Source: CAZMCH01 sp964564735 (GTDB taxonomy: Bacteria > Poribacteria > DTPJ01). From it: a DNA stretch of 34,115 nt. The translations under genes were made by a program, and so were the position numbers. Position 1 is the stretch's first letter. The number at the start of each line of letters is the position of its first letter. Shown here in pieces: positions 1 to 7,994 of the stretch. The notes beneath the pieces are model-generated. The model was not told the DNA's origin. It worked only from the letters and a program-made list of their open reading frames with translations, and did not search any database. Where the stretch lies: positions 1 to 34,115 of the forward strand of contig CAZMCH010000042.1 in the NCBI GenBank assembly GCA_964564735.1. Reading direction: 5' to 3'.

Positions 1-905
1 AAGAAGCGCGCAAAGGTTTCGCAGAAAAGCATAATATTCCAAAGTCATATTCTTCTGTAAAAGAGATGATAGAAATCGAAAATATAGACATCGTTACTAG
101 CGTAACACGTCCACTTTGGGCAAAAACTCCCGTTTTGGAAGCAATTCAAACAGGCGTTAAAGGAATATTAATGGAAAAACCTTTCGGTGTGAATATCGAA
201 GAGGCAAAAGAAATGCTTGATTTTGCAGAATCAACAGGAACAGCACTTTTAGTCAATCATCAATATCGCTTTTTTGAGGTCGCAGAGCAAATGCGCCAAA
301 TTATCCTTAGTGGGGAACTTGGTGATGTTGAGTTTTTCCGATCTATAAGTGCAATCAAACTACATGGACAGGGAACTCACATGATTGACTTTGTTCGCTT
401 TCTGTATGATGATCGACCTTTTGTATGGGCTTTGGGCAACTTTGCTGGCAAAGATTCGTTTGATGCGAAACAGATAGGACCAGATTATGATGTTGGGATC
501 GTCATGTTTGAAAACGGTGTTCCAATGTATGTTGAATCAGGATCAGGCTCTACACAAGCACCATATATGGGTAATGGTCTTAATTTATATGCGGATGCTG
601 TTTGCACGAAAGGGCGCATTTGGTTTGGTTTGTCTCATGGGCTTAGAATATGGCGAAATGATGGCAAATACGAGGAAGTGCCTGCAAAATGGCCTGATAT
701 AAGCGATCCTGCGCAGGTGTGCCTTGTTGAAGATCTAATCAATACTATTGAAACAGGAAAGATTAGTAGATGCGATGCAACAAAGGCTTATGCAACACAA
801 GAGGCAATGTGCGCTTTGCTTGAGTCCGCAATTACACATCAAAAGGTTCAAATTCCTTTAAATATTGCACCTGATTTAATGGAACGTGTAAGGATTTCTA
901 TTTGA
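1..905 (+). CDS. Gfo/Idh/MocA-family NAD(P)-dependent oxidoreductase, 5' partial
   Basis: The reading frame is open from base 3, so the gene starts before the window and only the C-terminal ~300 residues are present. The nucleotide-binding N-terminal glycine motif is outside. Visible family features are the end of the Rossmann domain (DIVTSVTRP, then MEKPFGVN, the EKP motif carrying the usual catalytic lysine) and, in the C-terminal alpha/beta domain, GTHMIDFVRFL, matching the GxHxxD signature that places a histidine in the active site. Family members oxidise or reduce sugars, inositols or related polyols, usually in the cytoplasm. The substrate cannot be read from the sequence. The gene converges with the next one, with only 27 bases between stops and no clear terminator hairpin. 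The family call is solid and the substrate is unknown. Confidence 0.9.
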   Translation, partial: EARKGFAEKHNIPKSYSSVKEMIEIENIDIVTSVTRPLWAKTPVLEAIQTGVKGILMEKPFGVNIEEAKEMLDFAESTGTALLVNHQYRFFEVAEQMRQIILSGELGDVEFFRSISAIKLHGQGTHMIDFVRFLYDDRPFVWALGNFAGKDSFDAKQIGPDYDVGIVMFENGVPMYVESGSGSTQAPYMGNGLNLYADAVCTKGRIWFGLSHGLRIWRNDGKYEEVPAKWPDISDPAQVCLVEDLINTIETGKISRCDATKAYATQEAMCALLESAITHQKVQIPLNIAPDLMERVRISI

Positions 906-932
906 AATTAAATCACAATACATGAATAATTG

Positions 933-1754
933 TTATTTTTGAGGCAATGTAAACCTCTCATATTGATTTATAGGCATAGGATATATTGCCTCAATCTTTA
1001 CATTATCAAAGAAAACCCCGCTTTGAGCATAAAGCATAAAACCAACTTTTCCACCCCAGTATGCCCAATGATTTGCTTGAAGCATAAGCCTATAATTCCA
1101 ATAAATACTGAATACTTTATTAATGACTTCCAATCTGAAGTGTGTAATCTCAAAATCTCTATATGAAGCTTCCTTTATCTTTGCGAGTGTTTGATAATAT
1201 GGAGAAGTATCGCCTGTCCTTTTTTCGATTGTTGAAAAAGGAGCCCTTAAATCAGGAGGTGCGCCTGCTGGATTAGCAGGATCAACCATCGTTAAAAATC
1301 TGAAATGGTCTATCCTATTTCGCCATCCCCAAATGATACCAATTCCATCATTATCATTTGCATACATATCAAAATCCATTGTAAAATCATACCATTCCTG
1401 AAGATCGTAAATCAGGAATGTTCCCAAAGCAATGACATCAGGCTTATCACCCCAAATATTGCTAGTTTGAGATAATGCCTTTCCGGAGATAGGTCCGTCA
1501 TCAATACCCCATCTTGATGGTCCTTCTGCACCAAGTAATTGAGGTGGTTCATCAATAGGTGTCCATCCAATCATATTGCTATCTTCAAATGTAAAACTTA
1601 CAACACTTAGAGATGGTAAAATAAATGGCTCTTGTATTGGGTTGGGAGCATTAATTATCATTGGCTCTTGTATTATTGATGGTGTTGTTATAGGTTTCGG
1701 ATCAGGAATGGTTAATGTTCCAGTGGAAAAACCGTATCTGTTTCCTGATGACAT
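933..1754 (-). CDS. Lectin-like (concanavalin/thrombospondin-C-like fold) hypothetical protein
   Basis: A 273-residue protein. The start is supported by GAGGAGAT about seven bases before the ATG and by a strong minus-strand promoter further upstream. Residues ~15-50 are proline-rich with a repeated IIQEP/PIQEP pattern, probably a linker. Residues ~50-265 look like one beta-sandwich domain: FTFEDSN near its start, DFDMYANDNDGIGIIWGWRN in the middle, and GGKVGFMLYAQSGVFFDNVK at the end. The middle and final blocks resemble thrombospondin C-terminal or LamG-like jelly-roll domains, which bind carbohydrate or matrix ligands. No signal peptide, lipobox or sorting tail is visible, which is odd for such a domain. 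The fold is inferred by pattern recognition only; the ligand is unknown. Confidence 0.6.
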   Translation of the reverse strand: MSSGNRYGFSTGTLTIPDPKPITTPSIIQEPMIINAPNPIQEPFILPSLSVVSFTFEDSNMIGWTPIDEPPQLLGAEGPSRWGIDDGPISGKALSQTSNIWGDKPDVIALGTFLIYDLQEWYDFTMDFDMYANDNDGIGIIWGWRNRIDHFRFLTMVDPANPAGAPPDLRAPFSTIEKRTGDTSPYYQTLAKIKEASYRDFEITHFRLEVINKVFSIYWNYRLMLQANHWAYWGGKVGFMLYAQSGVFFDNVKIEAIYPMPINQYERFTLPQK

Positions 1755-1816
1755 AAAATCATCTCCTCAAATATGTCATTATACAAATATCAAATTTATA
1801 TGTATCAACCTTTTGT

Positions 1817-1845
1817 ATAATATCACTCATCTCCAAACTTGTCAA
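1817..1845 (-). promoter_or_regulatory. Sigma-70-type promoter for the lectin-like gene
   Basis: Read on the minus strand, TTGACA (1845-1840) is followed by a 17-base spacer and TATTAT (1822-1817). The -35 is perfect and the -10 matches 5 of 6. It fires toward the gene starting at 1754, with a leader of roughly 55 bases. Confidence 0.75.
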
Positions 1846-1887
1846 TAGTTTTGTCGCCTAATACAATCTCCAATTTATGTTTGATAA

Positions 1888-1916
1888 TTGACATAGATGT
1901 TTGTCTTTGTTATAAT
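1888..1916 (+). promoter_or_regulatory. Perfect-consensus sigma-70 promoter for the aminotransferase operon
   Basis: TTGACA (1888-1893), a 17-base spacer and TATAAT (1911-1916) match the housekeeping consensus at every position. The expected start is near 1923, about 55 bases before the TTG start codon at 1977. It is back to back with the minus-strand promoter at 1817-1845, so the 222-base gap is a divergent promoter region. Confidence 0.85.
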
Positions 1917-1976
1917 TTTTTAAGCATTTTTATATCATTTCTGCTCAATTTGAAAATAAGTATTGGAGGTATAAAC

Positions 1977-3299
1977 TTGAATAATATACCGTATATAAAG
2001 ACAAAATTACCGGGACCAAAATCCCTAGAATATCTTGACTATTCAAAAAAATATGAGCCTCGTTCTATGAGTGAACAAGTGCCAGTTGTATGGAATCGTG
2101 CCGTTGGTGCAACGGTTGAAGATGTCGATGGCAATTGGTTTATTGATTTTACATCAGGCGTTCTTGTAACAAATATCGGTCATTGTCATCCTAGATATGT
2201 AGATGAGATGAAAAAGCAATGCGAAGAACTCTATAACTGCTATGATTTTGTTACTTCTTGGCGCGCAATGCTTGCGAAAAAGCTGGTTGAAATAACGCCT
2301 GAAAATCTCGGTAAAGCCTTCATTTTAACTACTGGATCAGAAACTATTGAGGCGGCGATTAAACTTGCTAGAAGATATAAAGATGGCTACGAAATAATAT
2401 CATTTAACGGAGCTTTTCATGGCAGGACTTATGGCGGAATGAGTGTTGGCGGTAAAATGGGCGTAAAAAAGGGGTTTGGTCCCACTGTTCCGGGAACGAT
2501 TCACGCATACTTTCCATATTGTTATAGATGTGCTTATGATAAGACTTTCCCTGAATGTGATTACTGGTGTTTTCAATCTTTGGATCAAGCAGTTGACACG
2601 CAGTCAACAGGTGAGATAGCAGGTTTGATAACAGAACCATATCAGGGTGGTGCAGGATCAATAATTCCGCCTCCGGGTTATCTCAAAAAGCTTGAAAATT
2701 GGTGTAAAGAGCATGATATTCTTTTCATACTAGATGAAGTTCAAGCATCATTTGGCAGAACGGGTTTTATGTTTGCCCTTGAACGTGAGAACCTGAGACC
2801 GAATTTGCTATGTCTTGGCAAGGGCATAGGAAGCGGAGTTCCACTTGCGGCAATTGTTGGCGAAACAGAGATAATGGAAGTCCTTGAGCCTGGGAGCATG
2901 TCAAGCACCTATGGAGGCAATCCGATTTCATCAAGGGCAGGGCTTGTTGCCATTGACATCATAGAAAAGGAAAACCTTGTCCAAAATTCCGCAAAAGTCG
3001 GTGAACACATGCTCAATAGATTCAAAGAGATGCAGAAAAAATGCGAGTTTATTGGTGATGTTAGGGGCCAGGGCTTGGTGCTAGGGCTTGAGATAGTTTA
3101 TGATAAAAAAACAAAAGAACCAGCAAAGGATATTACCAAAAAAATAGTAGATGGGTGCTATCAAAAGGGACTGATCTTGATCGCCCCTATTGGATTTCAT
3201 GGCAATGTCATCAGGATTGCCCCTCCGCTTATGATTTCTCAAGAGCTTGCTGATAAGGGATTGGATATTTTTGAAGAAGTAATATATGGAATTGATTAA
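1977..3299 (+). CDS. Class-III PLP-dependent aminotransferase (4-aminobutyrate/ornithine type)
   Basis: A 440-residue cytoplasmic enzyme that moves an amino group from an omega-amine such as GABA, ornithine or a diamine to a keto acid using pyridoxal phosphate. The start is TTG at 1977 because GGAGGT lies six bases upstream and a perfect promoter sits just before; the frame is open further upstream, but that part is hydrophobic and unlike the family. Key features are TTGSETIEAAIKLARR (cofactor phosphate region), LDEVQASFGRTG with D253 holding the PLP ring nitrogen, and LGKGIGSG with K282 as the Schiff-base lysine. A cysteine-containing insert (CYRC, then PEC, then YWC) lies around residues 180-200. 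The stop overlaps the next start in TAATG, implying translational coupling to the methyltransferase. The family is certain; the exact amine substrate is not. Confidence 0.93.
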   Translation: MNNIPYIKTKLPGPKSLEYLDYSKKYEPRSMSEQVPVVWNRAVGATVEDVDGNWFIDFTSGVLVTNIGHCHPRYVDEMKKQCEELYNCYDFVTSWRAMLAKKLVEITPENLGKAFILTTGSETIEAAIKLARRYKDGYEIISFNGAFHGRTYGGMSVGGKMGVKKGFGPTVPGTIHAYFPYCYRCAYDKTFPECDYWCFQSLDQAVDTQSTGEIAGLITEPYQGGAGSIIPPPGYLKKLENWCKEHDILFILDEVQASFGRTGFMFALERENLRPNLLCLGKGIGSGVPLAAIVGETEIMEVLEPGSMSSTYGGNPISSRAGLVAIDIIEKENLVQNSAKVGEHMLNRFKEMQKKCEFIGDVRGQGLVLGLEIVYDKKTKEPAKDITKKIVDGCYQKGLILIAPIGFHGNVIRIAPPLMISQELADKGLDIFEEVIYGID

Positions 3300-4117
3300 T
3301 GGAAAAAGCCACAATATCCAGAGATAGAGAAAAGCTAAAGCGATTTTATAAGTCATCAAGCGATTATAAAAAGCTTTTAGATGCACATAACAGAGAATAT
3401 CTCAGCACCTATGTTGATGTTGTCAACAAATACGCAAAGCCAAAATCAAAAATACTTGATCTTGGTTCGGGTAGTGGTTTATCATCTGCAATGCTCAGTG
3501 AATACGGTCATCAGGTTATAGGAACTGACATATCTTCATTTTTTTTATCTGATTCTACTCATTTGCAAAATGAAAGGCTAAAATATCTTGTTTGTGATGT
3601 TCTTGAACTTCCTTTTGATGATGAAGCCTTTGATGTAGTATGCTCAAATGAGCTTATCGAGCATGTTACTGATGCTGAAAAAGCCATATTAGAGATGATC
3701 AGAATGCTTAAAAACGGAGGCTTATTGGCGATAGCGGGACCGAATCTTTGTTCGCCATTTTGGGCAATGCTTGATTTTTTTAATATATTAAGGGGGGAAA
3801 AAAGCGGATATATGTGGTCGGAAACCGCTATTCAGGCTTTGGTGCGGGGATTCGGGAATTTTTTTATATCTCTGAGAAAATGGGTTTCACCTAAACCCAA
3901 GTTTATTTATAGAACACCTGAGCTTGAAAAGGCATCCGATGGCGGAGATTCGGATAGTGCATATTACGCAAGTCCTATTGATATAGAACGCTTTTTGAAA
4001 TCTAATGGAATGAAAATAGTTAAGTTATGCGCGTCTGTCTCTTTGCGTGGAAGGATAATTGGCAGGCTTTTTCCAAGATTTGGTCCCTATATAAGTATAA
4101 TTGCCAAGAAAGAATAA
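3299..4117 (+). CDS. Class I SAM-dependent methyltransferase
   Basis: A 272-residue protein with a Methyltransf_11/25-type Rossmann core. Motif I is ILDLGSGSG (residues ~52-60), the acidic residue after beta-2 is in GTDIS, and the next motifs are CDVLELPFDD followed by FDVVCSNELIEHV. Around residues 150-160 LLAIAGPN begins a lid or substrate region. The family methylates small molecules, lipids, quinones or sugars; the C-terminal half gives no clear substrate hint. The ATG overlaps the aminotransferase stop by one base (TAATG) and the next gene begins 10 bases after this stop, so the three are almost certainly one transcript. Amino- and methyl-transfer genes together suggest modification of a shared amine or an amino-sugar; this is inference. 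Confidence 0.85.
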   Translation: MEKATISRDREKLKRFYKSSSDYKKLLDAHNREYLSTYVDVVNKYAKPKSKILDLGSGSGLSSAMLSEYGHQVIGTDISSFFLSDSTHLQNERLKYLVCDVLELPFDDEAFDVVCSNELIEHVTDAEKAILEMIRMLKNGGLLAIAGPNLCSPFWAMLDFFNILRGEKSGYMWSETAIQALVRGFGNFFISLRKWVSPKPKFIYRTPELEKASDGGDSDSAYYASPIDIERFLKSNGMKIVKLCASVSLRGRIIGRLFPRFGPYISIIAKKE

Positions 4118-4127
4118 TATAACGTTT

Positions 4128-4949
4128 ATGAATATAAAATCAAATGACTTGGTTCTTGAAATAGGAAGCGGGCATAATCCCAAACCTCGTTCTGACGTTC
4201 TCTGTGATAAACTTCCCGAAGATGATACAGAAAGGGGTGGGAAAATCGTCCTCGATAGACCATTTTTGGCTTGTGATGGGCAATTTCTGCCGTTTGCTGA
4301 TAAATCTTTTGATTATATTATATGCTGTCAAGTTCTGGAACATGCAGAAGAACCATCTATTTTTATTTCTGAGCTAATGCGAGTCGGTAAAGCGGGATTT
4401 ATTGAAGTTCCAACGGAGATCAGTGAAAAACTTTATGGATGGGAGTATCATAAGTGGTTGTTTAGTCAAGATAATTCAGGAAAACTATTGATAAAGAAAA
4501 AGACTCAAAGAAACCAATTCGGACAACTATTTCATCAGCTATATCTCAAAGACCAAAACTATAGAAAATTTCATGATGAGAACTATAATATCTTTATGAT
4601 CCAATATGAATGGTTTGGAAAGATTAATTATGAAATCGTTAATACTGATGATGATTTGATTGATCTTGATAATCTTGCCAACATTAATATTTTACTTGAA
4701 AGCAGAACACAACTTGATGCAGTTGGCTCTTTCAAACGTCTTATGCCTTCATGGATTCGTAGATTAGCAAAGGAAATGATAGTTAAAAGTCAAGGTAGAA
4801 ATAGAAAAACATTAGAAGATATAAAAAATATAATTGTCTGCCCGAAATGTAAATGTGATTTGGTTTGGTCGGAAGAATCTATAACATGCAATAACTGTAA
4901 TCAGAATTATCCAATCCGTAAAGGCATCCCATTTTTTTTGATAAAATGA
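4128..4949 (+). CDS. SAM-dependent methyltransferase with C-terminal Trm112-like zinc ribbon
   Basis: A 273-residue protein. A TTG at 4101 is in frame but would overlap the previous gene, and the ATG at 4128 places the motif I strand (LVLEIGSGHNPKPRSD) right at the N-terminus as usual. FDYIICCQVLEHAEEP is the motif-II/III region typical of Methyltransf_11. The middle (residues ~90-220) is not recognised. The last ~45 residues form a CPKC...CNNC zinc ribbon ending RKGIPFFLIK, like the Trm112 family and like small zinc ribbons of LPS- and sugar-related methyltransferases. Trm112 proteins usually activate a separate methyltransferase; here it is fused. It is probably in the operon with the aminotransferase. 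The substrate is unknown, and no strong ribosome binding site precedes the ATG. Confidence 0.75.
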   Translation: MNIKSNDLVLEIGSGHNPKPRSDVLCDKLPEDDTERGGKIVLDRPFLACDGQFLPFADKSFDYIICCQVLEHAEEPSIFISELMRVGKAGFIEVPTEISEKLYGWEYHKWLFSQDNSGKLLIKKKTQRNQFGQLFHQLYLKDQNYRKFHDENYNIFMIQYEWFGKINYEIVNTDDDLIDLDNLANINILLESRTQLDAVGSFKRLMPSWIRRLAKEMIVKSQGRNRKTLEDIKNIIVCPKCKCDLVWSEESITCNNCNQNYPIRKGIPFFLIK

Positions 4950-4965
4950 TCAGGTTTTAATAAAC

Positions 4966-4994
4966 TTGACATGGTATTATCTAAGTGATATAAT
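4966..4994 (+). promoter_or_regulatory. Perfect-consensus sigma-70 promoter for the ftsH-folP-cdaA operon
   Basis: TTGACA (4966-4971), 17 bases, TATAAT (4989-4994). It begins 17 bases after the previous stop codon. The first downstream gene starts at 5232, so the leader would be about 230 bases long. I see no recognisable riboswitch or strong hairpin in that AT-rich leader. Confidence 0.85.
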
Positions 4995-5231
4995 TTGGTT
5001 AAATGGGGAATTGTAATTTGTTTGATTTAATATAATGTTTTAGATACGAAATTGATAAAAACTTTGTTAGAAAGAACCTCTAAATTGCCCTTTTATCAAA
5101 TGGCATACTTTTCGGTATTATTTTATCGCTAATTATATATAAACATTTTGTGGTAACCAAAGTTTTCAAATGCAAAATTATACGAATTACTTATAAGATT
5201 TTTATTAATAGGTTTTGGAGAGGATGTTTTA

Positions 5232-7085
5232 GTGAATAAAAATATAAAAGGCATGATCGTATGGCTACTATTGGGAGCTATACTTGCCTATGGATTTTGG
5301 CGATTATTATTAAATGAACCAACGAAAGTATATACATTAAAAACCAGTGAGTTTTATAATTTAATATTAAATACCGAAAAAAGAGAAATAGAATCAGTAA
5401 AAATAGGTAAAGATTGGATAAATGGTAAATTTTTGCCTGGGTTTGAACGTGACGAAACCAGAAACTTTAGGACCCCTCGTGATACAAATTCTAATTATGA
5501 TTTAGAAGAAAAACTTTTATCTGCAAATATCGAATTTGATTATCAAACGGCGTCGAGATTTCCTGAATGGTTAGGAATTTTTACAAGTGTATTGATACCA
5601 TTATTGATAATAGTTGGTTTCATGTATTTCATTTCCAGACAAATGCAGGGGACAGGAAATAGAGCGTTAGCCTTTGGGAAAAGCAAAGCCCGAATGCACA
5701 CCGATGGACAAATAAAAAAGACTTTCGATGATGTTGCTGGCTGTGATGAAGCAAAAGAGGATTTAAAGGAAGTTATAGAGTTTTTAAAGGAGCCGAAAAA
5801 ATTTCAGAGATTAGGTGGTAGAATCCCAAGAGGCGTCTTGCTTGTAGGTCCTCCGGGAACAGGGAAAACACTTCTTGCTCGTGCGGTTGCTGGTGAGGCA
5901 GGAGTTCCATTCTTTAGTATTAGCGGTTCTGATTTTGTTGAGATGTTTGTTGGTGTTGGTGCATCGAGGGTGCGAGACCTTTTTGAAACAGGTAGAAAAC
6001 ATGCTCCTTGCATTATATTTCTTGATGAACTAGATGCTGTCGGCAGACATCGTGGTTCAGGTATAGGAGGCGGACATGATGAGAGAGAGCAAACACTTAA
6101 TCAGCTTCTCGTTGAAATGGACGGATTCAATACTACCGATACTGTTATCCTAATGGCTGCGACAAACCGTCCGGATGTTCTTGATCCTGCGCTATTACGT
6201 CCCGGTAGATTTGACCGACAAGTTGTTGTTGATCTTCCTGATGTCAAAGGTAGAGAAGGCATATTTAAAGTTCACATGAATAACAAAATTCCTTTGGCAA
6301 ATGATGTTGATGTCAGTATTCTTGCTCGTAGCACACCCGGATTTTCGGGTGCTGATATTGCTAACATGGTTAATGAAGCAGCGATCCTCGCAGCAAGAAA
6401 AAACAAGGAAAATGTCGACATGAGAACTCTAGAAGAAGCAAAAGACAGAGTTCTCATGGGTCCTGAACGCCGAAGTATGATTATTAGTGATTCTGAAAAA
6501 AAGATTACTGCTTATCATGAGGCTGGTCATGCTTTATTATCATATCTCATTCCAGAAGCAGACCCAAATTATAAATGCTCTATAATACCAAGAGGAAGAG
6601 CCTTAGGCATAACACAAAAACTTCCAGCAGAGGAAAAGCACAATTATGGAAAAGCATATCTTATGGCTGAAATTGCTGTTAGGTTAGGTGGTCGTATCGC
6701 TGAGGAAATGAAGTTTAAAGAACCATCAACAGGAGCAAGAGACGATCTTGAACGGGCTACAGATATGGCTCGTAAAATGGTTTGTGAATGGGGAATGAGC
6801 GATCTTGGTCCTCTTACCTTCGGAAAAAGAGAAGAGCAAATATTTCTAGGTAGAGAAATATCTACACATAAAGATTATAGCGAAGCAACTGCTGTAGAGA
6901 TTGATAAAGAAATCCATAAAATTATCAATATTAGCTATTCTAATGCAGAAAAATTATTAAAAGACTATGAATACAAACTGGATAAATTAGCAAATGCTTT
7001 GCTTGAAAAAGAATCTCTTGATGCCAAAGATATAGAAATGCTTATGAAAGAAGAACCAGCCACTTCTGTAACAACAGAGGCATAA
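5232..7085 (+). CDS. ftsH: ATP-dependent zinc metalloprotease FtsH
   Basis: A 617-residue inner-membrane AAA+ protease that extracts and degrades membrane and short-lived cytosolic proteins as a hexamer. Translation starts at GTG 5232, seven bases after GGAGAGGA. Two membrane segments (residues ~8-26 and ~115-135) flank a periplasmic domain. The ATPase domain has Walker A GPPGTGKT (206-213), Walker B IIFLDELDAVG (D265, E266) and the second region of homology with arginine fingers (ATNRPDVLDPALLRPGRFD). The protease domain has the zinc motif HEAGH (429-433), and the third ligand is expected in the RDDLERATDMARKM helix. Length is normal. Twelve bases separate it from folP, the same ftsH-folP adjacency known in many bacteria. 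Identification is certain. Confidence 0.98.
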   Translation: MNKNIKGMIVWLLLGAILAYGFWRLLLNEPTKVYTLKTSEFYNLILNTEKREIESVKIGKDWINGKFLPGFERDETRNFRTPRDTNSNYDLEEKLLSANIEFDYQTASRFPEWLGIFTSVLIPLLIIVGFMYFISRQMQGTGNRALAFGKSKARMHTDGQIKKTFDDVAGCDEAKEDLKEVIEFLKEPKKFQRLGGRIPRGVLLVGPPGTGKTLLARAVAGEAGVPFFSISGSDFVEMFVGVGASRVRDLFETGRKHAPCIIFLDELDAVGRHRGSGIGGGHDEREQTLNQLLVEMDGFNTTDTVILMAATNRPDVLDPALLRPGRFDRQVVVDLPDVKGREGIFKVHMNNKIPLANDVDVSILARSTPGFSGADIANMVNEAAILAARKNKENVDMRTLEEAKDRVLMGPERRSMIISDSEKKITAYHEAGHALLSYLIPEADPNYKCSIIPRGRALGITQKLPAEEKHNYGKAYLMAEIAVRLGGRIAEEMKFKEPSTGARDDLERATDMARKMVCEWGMSDLGPLTFGKREEQIFLGREISTHKDYSEATAVEIDKEIHKIINISYSNAEKLLKDYEYKLDKLANALLEKESLDAKDIEMLMKEEPATSVTTEA

Positions 7086-7097
7086 CTCCAAAATTAT

Positions 7098-7994
7098 ATG
7101 CCTATGCAATCAGAAATAAATCCTGCAAATATAACATCATCTAAACATTCTAAAATTAATTTAAGCCCATTGCCTAAATGCTTTACAGATATTGGTCGTC
7201 GAACTTTGGTAATGGGCATTCTTAATGTTACGCCTGATTCATTTTCAGATGGTGGAAAATTTATCAATATCGAGAATGCTCTTGAATATGCTCAGATTAT
7301 GGCTAAATATGACGTTGATATAATTGATATAGGCGGAGAGTCCACTAGACCAGGGGCAGAACCTGTTTCTTTGGAGATTGAGCTTGATAGAGTTATACCT
7401 GTTATTGAAAATATAAAAAAGAGTATCAATATCTGTATATCCATCGATACCTATAAAGCAATAGTTGCGGAAAAAGCTATAAATGCTGGTGCATCTATAG
7501 TTAATGATATAAGTTCCTTGTCTGATCCAGATATGGCAAAGATAATTGCTGATACGGGTGTTCCAATAATTCTTATGCACAAAAAAGGCACGCCAAAAGA
7601 TATGCAGATAAACCCAAAATATAATTCTGTCGTTGACGAAATAAAACATTTTTTTGAGGATAAGATCAAATTGGCGACTGATTCCGGAATACAATCAGAT
7701 CGTATAATAATAGATCCCGGCATAGGATTTGGTAAGACTGTTGAGCATAATCTTGAAATAATTCGTAGATTAAAAGAGTTTAAGGATTTAAGGAAACCAA
7801 TTCTGATTGGCACATCAAGAAAATCATTTATAGGCAAAGTATTGCATTTAGATTCGCCATCAGACAGAATTGAAGGAACATCAGCAACAGTAGCATTATC
7901 AATAGCTAATGGTGCGGATATTATAAGAGTTCATGATATAAAAGAAATGATGAGAGTTGCACGAATGGCTGACGCTATTGTGAGAGAAGCATAA
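7098..7994 (+). CDS. folP: Dihydropteroate synthase
   Basis: A 298-residue cytoplasmic TIM-barrel enzyme that joins p-aminobenzoate to dihydropterin pyrophosphate in folate synthesis; it is the sulfonamide target. Signature blocks are GILNVTPDSFSDGG, IGGESTRPGAEPVS, VNDISS, MHKKGTPKDMQ, IIDPGIGFGKT and GTSRKSFIG, covering the pterin and phosphate sites. The ~35 residues before RRTLVMGILN are slightly longer than typical, and the ribosome binding site before ATG 7098 is weak, so a start inside the first 20 codons is possible. Its stop overlaps the cdaA start (TAATG), which implies coupled translation. Identification is certain. Confidence 0.97.
   Translation: MPMQSEINPANITSSKHSKINLSPLPKCFTDIGRRTLVMGILNVTPDSFSDGGKFINIENALEYAQIMAKYDVDIIDIGGESTRPGAEPVSLEIELDRVIPVIENIKKSINICISIDTYKAIVAEKAINAGASIVNDISSLSDPDMAKIIADTGVPIILMHKKGTPKDMQINPKYNSVVDEIKHFFEDKIKLATDSGIQSDRIIIDPGIGFGKTVEHNLEIIRRLKEFKDLRKPILIGTSRKSFIGKVLHLDSPSDRIEGTSATVALSIANGADIIRVHDIKEMMRVARMADAIVREA

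Noticed and set aside
1839..1976. An upstream in-frame TTG extension of the aminotransferase gene
   Set aside because: The extra 46 residues are hydrophobic and unlike the family, they overlap the perfect promoter at 1888-1916, and GGAGGT points to TTG 1977.
4101..4127. TTG start for the second methyltransferase
   Set aside because: It overlaps the end of the preceding gene, whereas ATG 4128 begins just before the motif I strand.
5033..5137. Short open stretch in the ftsH leader ending in a LPFYQ-like sequence
   Set aside because: It faintly resembles the start of phenylacetate-CoA-ligase-like proteins, but it has no start codon, no ribosome binding site and is only ~33 codons long.
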